Shown: positions 16,077-24,108 of the stretch, one piece after another
Layout of the letters: each line of letters starts with the position of its first letter
Numbering within the stretch: position 1 is the first letter of the stretch
Assembly (NCBI GenBank): GCA_937901285.1
Contig: CALCHI010000376.1
Location: 1-33,040, forward strand
Source of the DNA: UBA8437 sp003445035
GTDB lineage: Bacteria; Planctomycetota; Planctomycetia; Planctomycetales; Planctomycetaceae
Direction: 5' to 3'
DNA: 33,040 nucleotides
Translations under genes and position numbers: made by a program
Notes under the pieces: generated by a model
What the model saw: the letters and a program-made list of their open reading frames with translations, nothing else
Told to the model about the DNA's origin: nothing
The model's database searches: none

Positions 16077-17060
16077 ATGGCGATCGAGTTCGACTGCCCG
16101 TACTGCACGGCGGCGATTCGTGTCGATGACACCGCCGCCGGAAAGCGAGGGGCCTGTCCGAAATGTGGAACAAATCTGATCGTGCCGCGGCCGGCCGAAA
16201 TCGTGACCGACGTGGTCGAGTCACCAGCGGCCTCCGCAAATCCTGAATCGGATGTGGTTCCGGATGTCGTTCCCGACATGGTGCCGGAGTTCCAGTCGCG
16301 GCCGCAGGCGTCGGTTTCGAGCCGCGTCCGACGACGCCGACACCGCCGGGGAGGACTGATGTTTCCCCTGGCCTGCGGCGGGTCGCTGTTGCTGGCGATC
16401 ACCGTGGCCTGGTTCCTGAACGATCCCACCCGGTTTCAGGGTTCGCTGGTGGGCGAGTTGACCGCGTCCGATGCCGGAACCGAGGTGCTGGTGCCGCGAG
16501 CGATCGATCCGGACCTGGCCGAGGGGCACGCCGAGTTGTACGCGGAATTGATCGAGAGCCTCAGGGAACGGACCGGACGGGTCCGCAGCAACGTGATGGT
16601 CGTCGTATTTGACGAATCGGAAGGGAAGTTGACGGTGCGGATCGAGCCGAGCCAGGAGTATCGGCTGGTTCGGGTGGCGCTGGGTCAGTCCGAGGCCCTG
16701 GGAAGGTTTGTCGAGTCGCAGTCCAGCCGGCTGGATGGTCTTCGTCGTGACGACCTGTCCGAAGAATTGGGGAAACTGATCCTTGCGTGGCACGCGGCCC
16801 GCACGGCGGATGAGCCATTCGATGAATGGATGAGTTTCCGCGAAACCGTCGGGCTGGCGGCCCTGGTCGGAGGGGTTGGACATCATGCCATTGCTCAAAC
16901 GGGTCGACAGAACCTGCCGTGTCTCTACGAAGCCGGCGGCGCGCTGTTTTTCCTGGTGCCCGCTTTGCTGGACGAATTCCGCCTGATCGGCCGACGACGT
17001 GCCGATGGAAGCATGCCGTTTCCGGCTGATTTTCGTGTCCGAATCGGCCGCGGCCGCTAG
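16077..17060 (+). CDS. Zinc-ribbon one-pass membrane protein of unknown function
   Basis: 327 residues. Two ATGs lie in tandem at 16074 and 16077; I choose 16077 because GGAG ends six bases before it (three before the other). The N-terminus is a four-Cys zinc ribbon: CPYC at 7-10 and CPKC at 27-30 with GKRG between, as in planctomycete proteins with MJ0042-like ribbons. Next come an acidic/hydrophobic linker, an Arg-rich patch (RVRRRRHRRGG) and one membrane helix at about 95-113. The remaining 210 residues are a soluble domain I do not recognise; positive-inside logic puts it outside the cytoplasm. The gene begins 31 bases after the fused membrane protein, so co-transcription is likely. Confidence 0.72.
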   Translation: MAIEFDCPYCTAAIRVDDTAAGKRGACPKCGTNLIVPRPAEIVTDVVESPAASANPESDVVPDVVPDMVPEFQSRPQASVSSRVRRRRHRRGGLMFPLACGGSLLLAITVAWFLNDPTRFQGSLVGELTASDAGTEVLVPRAIDPDLAEGHAELYAELIESLRERTGRVRSNVMVVVFDESEGKLTVRIEPSQEYRLVRVALGQSEALGRFVESQSSRLDGLRRDDLSEELGKLILAWHAARTADEPFDEWMSFRETVGLAALVGGVGHHAIAQTGRQNLPCLYEAGGALFFLVPALLDEFRLIGRRRADGSMPFPADFRVRIGRGR

Positions 17061-17097
17061 TCGTGACCACCCGGTTCACGCAGGCTGATGCCCCCAC

Positions 17098-17127
17098 TTG
17101 ACTGTCTTGCGCAACGGACCCTATACT
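17098..17127 (+). promoter_or_regulatory. Promoter for the TPR / RluA operon
   Basis: TTGACT (17098-17103), 18 bases, TATACT (17122-17127): five of six matches in each hexamer, the best sigma-70-like promoter in the window. The start codon is 90 bases downstream, leaving a 5' leader of about 83 bases. Confidence 0.6.
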
Positions 17128-17217
17128 CGCGCGCTCTCCGGGATTCGGACGCCCGCGGTCGGGTCCCGCGCACGGCATGTTTACCCCGCCTGGTAGCTTT
17201 CGCAGCTTCATCTCGCC

Positions 17218-18360
17218 ATGGACGACAAGCCTTCTACCGATGTCGCGGACCGCGAGGTCGAGGAGTCCGGTTCGACAGAGACACCGCGGCCAGCTGCCGG
17301 TTCCGACCTGTTGCAGATGTTCGCGCCCCTGACCGGGTTTTTCCGCGAGTTTTTCCGCAAGGACCACCCGCAGCACCAGCAACGTCTGATCGGCGGCTTG
17401 CTCGTTTTTGGCCTGATCGTCGGCGGCTTTGGCTGGACGGCCTTCGATTCGCAGACGACCCAGGCGCGGCAGCAGGCGTGGGGGAGCTGGATCGATGTGC
17501 CCGCCGAAATCCAGGCGAAGATCGTCTCGAGTCTCGAAAAAGGCAACATGCTGGTCAGTTCCGACCCCTTTGCTGCCGAAGCCTATTCGGATTTTCTCGC
17601 CAACAACGGAGAGGCCGACGAAACGGTCCGGTTCTGGGCCACGCTGCTGCTGGCGGAATCGCGGCTCAACGATGGACTGCGTCGAGCCTACCGGTCAAAC
17701 AAGGAGGCGAATCGGACAAATGGCACCGCGAGGCTGGGCAGAAGGGGAGATGTCCAGACGGCGATCGAAAAATTTCAGGATGTGATCGACGACGCCCCCA
17801 AAGGATCGCTGCTCAGACAACGAGCCCTGTATGGGAAGGCCGTCGGGTTGGAAGCCAGTTGTGATGGAACTGACGATCAACTCGCCGCTGTGAAAGAGGC
17901 CTACGGTCGTCTTGCGGGAACTGATGGTCCCTACAGCGAACTGGCTGACGATCGTATCCTGGCGATCGACAGCGAAGGGACCATCGCCTTCTATAAGTGG
18001 TTTGGCAAAGTCGACCTTCCTGAAACCCCGGAATCTGCGGCCGGTCCCGCTCACAGCGGCACGGAAGATCGTCCGATCGAAGGGCAGTTAGAGAAGCTTC
18101 TTCGCGAAGGCGACGGGTCCGAGAAATCCTCGGCTTCGCCGGATGAGGCCGGAGATGTCAAGAAGAAGATTCCCCTGGAATTCCCTTCGCTGAAGAAGAA
18201 GCCGGCAGCCGAGAAGAAGAAGCCGGCAGCCGAGAAGAAGAAGCCTGCAGCCGAGAAGAAGAAGCCGGCAGCCGAGAAGAAGAAGCCTGCAGCCGGGAAG
18301 AAGAAACCGGCAGCCGGGAAGAAGAAGCCGGCGGCCGAGAAGAAGAAGGCGGGCGAATGA
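17218..18360 (+). CDS. TPR-like membrane-anchored protein with KKKPAAE repeat tail
   Basis: 380 residues. Residues 1-55 are acidic then basic and end in one membrane helix (about 56-75). Residues 85-275 are helical and TPR-like, with TAIEKFQDVIDDAP and LLRQRALYGKAVGLEA as clear repeat helices and a closing FYKWFGKVD segment, as in conserved planctomycete TPR proteins. A charged linker follows, then seven exact-length KKKPAA(E/G) repeats from residue 326 and a final KKKAGE. Orientation suggests a YfgM-like tethered TPR domain outside the cytoplasm; this is inference. The stop overlaps the RluA start (ATGA), so the two are translationally coupled. Codon use in 17700-18150 looks a little less GC-rich than in neighbours. 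Confidence 0.75.
   Translation: MDDKPSTDVADREVEESGSTETPRPAAGSDLLQMFAPLTGFFREFFRKDHPQHQQRLIGGLLVFGLIVGGFGWTAFDSQTTQARQQAWGSWIDVPAEIQAKIVSSLEKGNMLVSSDPFAAEAYSDFLANNGEADETVRFWATLLLAESRLNDGLRRAYRSNKEANRTNGTARLGRRGDVQTAIEKFQDVIDDAPKGSLLRQRALYGKAVGLEASCDGTDDQLAAVKEAYGRLAGTDGPYSELADDRILAIDSEGTIAFYKWFGKVDLPETPESAAGPAHSGTEDRPIEGQLEKLLREGDGSEKSSASPDEAGDVKKKIPLEFPSLKKKPAAEKKKPAAEKKKPAAEKKKPAAEKKKPAAGKKKPAAGKKKPAAEKKKAGE
18193..18339 (+). repeat. 21-bp minisatellite, seven copies, coding KKKPAAE/G
   Basis: Seven head-to-tail 21-bp units in frame. Variation is limited to third positions (CCG/CCT/CCA-type changes, AAG/AAA) and a GAG-to-GGG change in units 5 and 6. A shortened eighth unit (KKKAGE) precedes the stop. 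Copy number changes would keep the frame. Confidence 0.92.
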
Positions 18361-19322
18361 GCCAGCCGGGTGAGGGGTTGCCGATTCAGGTGACCGTCGA
18401 GGCCCGGGCCCATGGTTGGCGACTCGACCATTATCTCGTCCGTCTCTACCCCAACTTCAGCCGCGCCCAGTTTCAGTCCTCGATCGCTGCCGAAGCGGTC
18501 ACTGTCAACGGGCTGCCGGCCAAGTCGTCGCGACGGCTACGGGTCAATGACGTGGTCGAGTTGTCACTGCCCGAGGACGCGGCACCGCGGGTTGAACCCG
18601 AGGATCTTCCGTTGTCGGTGCTCTACGAGGACGAGCACCTGGTGGCGATCGACAAGTCGGCCGGCATGATCGTCCATCCCGGCCGTGGCCAGACCACCGG
18701 GACGCTGGTCGCCGCCCTGCAGTTCCACTTCGATTCGCTCAGCGATGTCGGTGGCACCTTGAGGCCGGGCATCGTGCATCGGCTCGATCGTGACACCACC
18801 GGCGTGATCGTCGTGGCCAAGAACAACCAGGTCCACCACAAGCTGTCACGGCAGTTCGAGCTCCGCGAGGTGACCAAGCGGTATCACGCGATCTGCTGGG
18901 GACGTGTCGAGTTGGACAGCGATTACATCGAAACGCACGTGGGGGTCAGTCGACGGAACCGTGAGAAGATGCGGGTCGTGCCGGCCGGCGGCAAGTCCCG
19001 CCACGCGGAGACTTTCTACGAAGTGATCGAACGGTTCGACCGCACGTCCTACCTGAGGTTGTCGCCTCGGACGGGCCGAACCCACCAGTTGCGAGTGCAC
19101 ATGGCCCATCTCAACCATCCCATTCTCGCCGACCGTCTCTACGGAGGTGATCGGCTCGAGGGTCGCGAGTTGCCGATCCGCCGGCAGGCGTTGCACGCCC
19201 GTTCCCTGGAGGTGACCCACCCGGTCACCGGAGAGGCGATCCGTTTCGAGGCGCCTCTGCCGGAGGATTTTCGCCAGGTGCTGGAGTGCTTGCGTCGCAG
19301 CGGCGGTCCGGTAGGATCGTGA
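18357..19322 (+). CDS. RluA-family 23S rRNA pseudouridine synthase (RluD-like)
   Basis: 321 residues. The ATG overlaps the previous stop as ATGA; AAGG lies about ten bases upstream. An S4 RNA-binding domain occupies about residues 10-75 (WRLDHYLVRLYPNFSRAQFQ). The catalytic domain starts with VLYEDEHLVAIDKSAGMIVHP, carries the family motif HRLDRDTTG with catalytic Asp at D144, and ends with the RTHQLRVHMAHLNHPILADR block. Length and order match RluD, which converts uridines of helix 69 in 23S rRNA to pseudouridine; the exact target here is inferred from the family. Residues near the C-terminus (LEVTHPVTGE) are also typical. Coupled to the TPR protein gene. Confidence 0.93.
   Translation: MSQPGEGLPIQVTVEARAHGWRLDHYLVRLYPNFSRAQFQSSIAAEAVTVNGLPAKSSRRLRVNDVVELSLPEDAAPRVEPEDLPLSVLYEDEHLVAIDKSAGMIVHPGRGQTTGTLVAALQFHFDSLSDVGGTLRPGIVHRLDRDTTGVIVVAKNNQVHHKLSRQFELREVTKRYHAICWGRVELDSDYIETHVGVSRRNREKMRVVPAGGKSRHAETFYEVIERFDRTSYLRLSPRTGRTHQLRVHMAHLNHPILADRLYGGDRLEGRELPIRRQALHARSLEVTHPVTGEAIRFEAPLPEDFRQVLECLRRSGGPVGS
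19290..19317 (+). promoter_or_regulatory. Candidate promoter for the FAH-family gene
   Basis: TTGCGT (19290-19295), 16 bases, TAGGAT (19312-19317). It overlaps the 3' end of the RluA-type gene and lies 72 bases before ATG 19390. Confidence 0.35.
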
Positions 19323-19389
19323 CACCCGGCCACCGTGCGGCGGGCCGACGCGTTTGGTGACACCTTTTTCTTCCAGAACGGGACGACCG

Positions 19390-20262
19390 ATGAGGCTTGC
19401 CAGGGTTCGCATCACCGAGGGGACAGTTGGCGTGGCTGTGCTGTCCGACGACGGCGCCGCACAACTGCTGGATCTCTCGAGCTCCGAGAGCGTCAATTCA
19501 CTGGCCGATCTGCTCCATTCGGCCGATCCGGTGGCCAGTGTCGAACGACTGCTGGCCTCCGGTGCCACCGACCTGACCGCGGGTGACTACGAGTGCCTGG
19601 CGCCGATTGATCGCCAGGAGGTGTGGGCGGCCGGCGTCACCTACAAGCGGAGCCAGGTGGCTCGGATGGAGGAGTCCGAGAGTGCCGCAACTCACTACGA
19701 CAAGGTTTACACGGCCGATCGGCCCGAGCTGTTTCTCAAGGCGACTCCCCACCGGGTGTCGGGACCCGGCGACCCGGTTCGCGTGCGGGCCGACAGCAAC
19801 TGGACGGTTCCCGAGCCCGAGTTCGCCCTGGTCATCAGCCCCGACATGCGGCTGGTCGGGTACTCGATCGGTAACGACATGTCGGCTCGGGATATCGAGG
19901 GCGAGAACCCGTTGTACCTGCCACAGGCGAAGTGCTACCGCGAGGCGGCCGGGCTGGGCCCGTGCGTCCTGCTGGCCGACGGTCCGCTGGATCGATCCGG
20001 AGTTGAAATCGAACTGGCGATCGAGCGTGGTGGCGAGGCCGTCTTCGGCGGCACGATCCAGCTCGACCGGATGGCCCGGACCTTCGAGGACCTGATCGAT
20101 TGGCTGGGTCGTGAGAACGTCTTCCCCGACGGCGTGGTGCTGATGACCGGCACCGGCATCGTGCCTCCCGACGAGTTCACCCTGGAAGATGGGGACTCCG
20201 TCTCGATTTCGATCACCGGCATCGGTACGCTGAGCAACCCGGTGGCCAAGGATCGGGGCTAG
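19390..20262 (+). CDS. Fumarylacetoacetate hydrolase (FAH) family protein
   Basis: 290 residues from ATG 19390; a GTG at 19354 is in frame but the N-terminus MRLARVRI fits the family. The first 75 residues form the small N-terminal domain. The FAH domain begins at DRQEVWAAGVTYKRS; candidate metal ligands are the Glu pair in VPEPEFALV (E142, E144) and the Asp in GNDMSARD. Near the end are VLMTGTGIVPP and the DSVSISITGIG strand. Family members hydrolyse or decarboxylate acylpyruvates and 2-oxo acids in sugar or aromatic breakdown. Several planctomycete members act in sugar-acid pathways, but nothing adjacent indicates the substrate. A hairpin overlaps the stop codon. Confidence 0.88.
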   Translation: MRLARVRITEGTVGVAVLSDDGAAQLLDLSSSESVNSLADLLHSADPVASVERLLASGATDLTAGDYECLAPIDRQEVWAAGVTYKRSQVARMEESESAATHYDKVYTADRPELFLKATPHRVSGPGDPVRVRADSNWTVPEPEFALVISPDMRLVGYSIGNDMSARDIEGENPLYLPQAKCYREAAGLGPCVLLADGPLDRSGVEIELAIERGGEAVFGGTIQLDRMARTFEDLIDWLGRENVFPDGVVLMTGTGIVPPDEFTLEDGDSVSISITGIGTLSNPVAKDRG

Positions 20263-20279
20263 GAAAAATCGAGCCCCGA
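20253..20279 (+). terminator. Hairpin at the end of the FAH-family gene
   Basis: TCGGGGCT (20253-20260) and AGCCCCGA (20272-20279) are perfect 8-bp arms with an 11-base loop rich in A. The left arm includes the first base of the stop codon. Only GTTTC follows, so the U-tract is poor; it may be a weak terminator or a barrier before the methyltransferase gene. Confidence 0.45.
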
Positions 20280-20309
20280 GTTTCGGGTTGGCAGGAGGCC
20301 CACGCTGCG

Positions 20310-21251
20310 ATGGACGCCCCGGTGATTCCCGACGAACTGCTCGGACAGATCCACACCCGGGATTGTCTCGAGGGCCTGGCCGAGATTCCTGACGGGACCG
20401 TCGACCTGGCGTTTGCCGACCCGCCGTTCAATATCGGGTACGAATACGACGAGTACGACGACCGGCGGGACGCCGACGACTACCTGGCGTGGAGCCGTCG
20501 TTGGACCTCGGAGGTGCTGCGGGTGCTGAAGCCCGAGGGCACCTTCTGGCTGGCCATCGGAGACGAGTATGCCGCCGAGTTGTCGGTGATGCAGAAGCAC
20601 GACCACGGCCTGGTGCTCCGCAACTGGGTGATCTGGTACTACACGTTCGGGGTCAATTGCACCCGGAAGTTCAGCCGGTCGCATGCGCACCTGTTCTACT
20701 TCGTCAAGGACGAGAAGGCTTTCACCTTCAACGCCGACGATCCGGCGATCCGGGTTCCGTCGGCTCGCCAACTGGTCTACGGAGACAAGCGGGCCAACCC
20801 GCGAGGCCGCCTGCCCGACGACACCTGGGTGCTGCGGCCACAGGACATCCCCGAGTCGTTCGGTGCCGATGAGGACACCTGGTATTTCCCCCGGGTCAAC
20901 GGGACGTTCAAGGAACGGGCCGGCTGGCACGGGTGCCAGATGCCCGAGCAGCTGCTGGGTCGGATCGTGCGGGCCTGTTCGAATCCCGGTGACGTGGTGC
21001 TCGACCCGTTCGCCGGAAGCGGCACCACGTTGGCGGTTGCCCGGAAACTGGATCGGCGTCCGATCGGGTACGAGTTGTCCGAGGAGTACGCCATCCGGGC
21101 CCGCGAGCGTCTCGAATCGATCTCGCCCGGTGATCCACTCGATGGGGCCGAGGACCCGCTGACCAGTTCTCCGAAGACTTCCGCGGGTGTCACGATCGAG
21201 GAACGTGTCACCCGAAAGCGGGCCGACGACCGGCAGCTCGAACTGCTCTGA
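20310..21251 (+). CDS. Orphan beta-class DNA methyltransferase (N6-adenine or N4-cytosine)
   Basis: 313 residues; a strong AGGAGG (20293-20298) lies 11 bases before ATG 20310. Motif IV, DPPF at residues 37-40, comes first; motif I, DPFAGSGTT at about 232-240, comes near the C-terminus, giving the beta-class order. The region between holds the target-recognition part, with WYYTFGVNC and HLFYFVKDEK segments. A DPPF motif is most common in N6-adenine enzymes, whereas N4-cytosine enzymes usually carry SPPY. No restriction endonuclease gene is nearby, so this looks like a solitary epigenetic or repair-linked enzyme. It lacks the extra C-terminal domain of CcrM. The recognition site cannot be predicted. 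Ends 19 bases from the convergent small gene. Confidence 0.88.
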   Translation: MDAPVIPDELLGQIHTRDCLEGLAEIPDGTVDLAFADPPFNIGYEYDEYDDRRDADDYLAWSRRWTSEVLRVLKPEGTFWLAIGDEYAAELSVMQKHDHGLVLRNWVIWYYTFGVNCTRKFSRSHAHLFYFVKDEKAFTFNADDPAIRVPSARQLVYGDKRANPRGRLPDDTWVLRPQDIPESFGADEDTWYFPRVNGTFKERAGWHGCQMPEQLLGRIVRACSNPGDVVLDPFAGSGTTLAVARKLDRRPIGYELSEEYAIRARERLESISPGDPLDGAEDPLTSSPKTSAGVTIEERVTRKRADDRQLELL

Positions 21252-21270
21252 TTCTCCGGTTCGGCCGCCC

Positions 21271-21747
21271 TCAGCCTGTCGTCACCGGTTCATACTGCCC
21301 GGCCAGGCGTTCGATCGCGCCGCGGGGATCCATGTTGAACATCGCGCGGCCGCCGGTTCCCCAGCGGCCGTTGTGGAAGTGGAAAATCGCTGCGGCGTCG
21401 CGGATCAGCCCCACCGACTCCACTTCTTCCATGTCGCCCCCCTCGATCGCTTCGAAACGGATGTTCACCCCCGCAAAGGCCGTCAGCATCCCGTCGTCGA
21501 TGGCGCGGCCGAAGGTCACCTCGTCGAGCCAATCGCATTCGACCCATCGCAGGTCGCGGGGAATCCCCCGTCCTCGGGCCAGGTCAAAGAACTTGGCCTC
21601 CAGTTGTTCACGCTGCATCCGGAACAGATCCAGGGCCGTGTTCTGCTGACGACGCTGCCAGCGACGCGCCAGCAGCGGAGCCGCCAGGACGAAGCCGACC
21701 AGCAACAGCACCGCGACGGCGATCAGCACCAGGGGCAGCGTCGACAC
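21271..21747 (-). CDS. Small membrane-anchored protein of unknown function
   Basis: 158 residues from GTG 21747 (AAGG about nine bases upstream). The frame stays open to 21963, but that extension crosses into the divergent endonuclease IV gene and is low-complexity, so I prefer the short form, which starts directly with a membrane helix (STLPLVLIAVAVLLLVGF and on to residue 23). A basic patch (LARRWQRRQQ) follows, then a soluble domain of about 115 residues with DLRWVECDW, a DDGMLTAFAGVNIRFE strand pair, and an IFHFHNGRWGTGGRAMFN segment near the end. The fold is not recognised. Topology suggests the domain is cytoplasmic (basic residues after the helix). It could be a conserved planctomycete protein; I cannot confirm. 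Confidence 0.6.
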   Translation of the reverse strand: MSTLPLVLIAVAVLLLVGFVLAAPLLARRWQRRQQNTALDLFRMQREQLEAKFFDLARGRGIPRDLRWVECDWLDEVTFGRAIDDGMLTAFAGVNIRFEAIEGGDMEEVESVGLIRDAAAIFHFHNGRWGTGGRAMFNMDPRGAIERLAGQYEPVTTG

Positions 21748-21956
21748 TCGGGGGCGCCTTGAGGAAACTCGGGAGAGACCGGGTCGATCGATCCTAGGGT
21801 GGGTGGTCGAGACGACACAAGGGCGTTGGGCCGGCGGCAACCGTTGGCCGGTTGGTTTGAATGACCATCGAGTGTCCCGTAAAACCGGGGCCGCGGGACC
21901 AGCGACGGTTGGTCCGTCCGGGCTTTTTCCATCTTCAACCGGGACAGACGTTCGCC

Positions 21957-22811
<855 letters not shown>

Positions 22812-23025
22812 ATTCTGCTCGCAGCGGCGACGATTCCGGTGTCCGGATTGGTGCACAGCCCGGCCGCGGATGTTCCGGGGCGAAATCCCGCAGTTTTCGT
22901 CACGGGGGTTCCCGCCGCTGATCCGCAGAATCGTCATATTCCGCTCATGCCGAACCGACGCTGTGCCGATCAGAAACGAAGCAGGGGGATGGTGGATTGT
23001 CGATCGACGGGCGAGAGGAACTCGC

Positions 23026-23856
23026 ATGATTTCCGACCCTCACCACACCGGCCTCAGCCAACAGCGGGTCCTGTCGGGATGCCTGCTGTCACTCGCGCTG
23101 TTGGCTGTCTCCGGATGTACGTCGTCGGTTGCCCTGGGCACTCGGGCGACGACCACTCCGCTGGCGAGCGGAGGCGAGGCAGTTCTGTTTCTGAGCGACG
23201 CAGCGCCGGGAGCACCTGCCACCGCACGTGTGCGAGCCAACACGGCTGGAGACGTGGTGCCTGTTGATGTTCCGGACGTGGCCGGCGATTCGAGACTCAA
23301 GGATGTTTCCCCACCGGAGAGCGTGTCGGGGGCCGCGACGGTCGGATCGACGGGTCCATCACCCGGTCACAACCGTTCGCAGGAATTCGGACGGATCTTC
23401 ATGCGGCTCAAGGCCGCGCTGGCCGAGAACGAGAGCCGCTCGATTATTCCTCCGCCACCCCTTCCCGGGCCCAAGCGGGCTCCTTCCGACTCCCCAAGGC
23501 ATTCCCTGTTCAGCGGATCAATCGATCCGGTCGGGGGGGTGCGGACCGGGGTCCGTTCTTCGAACGGTCGGCGGCGGAGCCTGTTTGTCGAACCCCCCGG
23601 TGAACTCGTCCCGGCACCGGTTGTGGCCGCCGCGGTGGTCTCGCCGCTGGACTCGGGTGAATTGACCGTCATCGAGTCGGGTTCAAAATCGGCACCCGTC
23701 CAGGTCACCGCGATCGAGGCCGGTGACGGTCCCGAACCGCCAGTCGTCCGCCGTCCGGCACCGTGGTGGATCACCGTGGTGGGGTTGGTCGTGATGGGAG
23801 GGTTGATCGGGTTGAGTCGTCGTTTCGGGTGGTCGGGCAGTCCGCTCGCCGAATAA
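23026..23856 (+). CDS. Lipoprotein with C-terminal membrane helix, unknown function
   Basis: 276 residues. ATG 23026 has GAGAGGAA ending five bases upstream; the frame from 22870 is an unlikely extension. A lipoprotein signal is clear: a basic/polar start, a hydrophobic run SGCLLSLALLAVSGC with lipobox LAVSGC, and TSS after the Cys. The middle is Pro-, Ser- and Gly-rich and apparently disordered (for example IIPPPPLPGPKRAPSD). A second hydrophobic segment, WWITVVGLVVMGGLIGLS, lies near residues 250-268, followed by a basic stretch. The protein could be anchored at both ends. No domain is recognised. The Tat or Sec route cannot be decided beyond a Sec-type lipoprotein signal. Confidence 0.68.
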   Translation: MISDPHHTGLSQQRVLSGCLLSLALLAVSGCTSSVALGTRATTTPLASGGEAVLFLSDAAPGAPATARVRANTAGDVVPVDVPDVAGDSRLKDVSPPESVSGAATVGSTGPSPGHNRSQEFGRIFMRLKAALAENESRSIIPPPPLPGPKRAPSDSPRHSLFSGSIDPVGGVRTGVRSSNGRRRSLFVEPPGELVPAPVVAAAVVSPLDSGELTVIESGSKSAPVQVTAIEAGDGPEPPVVRRPAPWWITVVGLVVMGGLIGLSRRFGWSGSPLAE

Positions 23857-24108
23857 CCGGACCCCCGCACCGCACGACCCGTTTCCGATGGTGGCATTGG
23901 TAGGGGTCGTTCCTTCCAGCCGCCCGGCTCTGCCGGTAGCTGTCCCGGCTGGCGGAATTCGCATCACGGGGATTCCGTCGTTGGCTCGATAGCACACAGA
24001 GGCCGCATGGCGCGATCTCTGTGCACCTTGGGTGTGGAGTCCCGCTTCACGTCAGCGGCCGATGCCTCAAAGATTGACCTCATTGACCGCTTCCCGGGAC
24101 GTCTTTCC

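Noticed and set aside
18193..18339. Possible CRISPR array
   Set aside because: Units are contiguous with no unique spacers, are 21 bp and in frame, and encode a regular basic tail; no cas genes are present.
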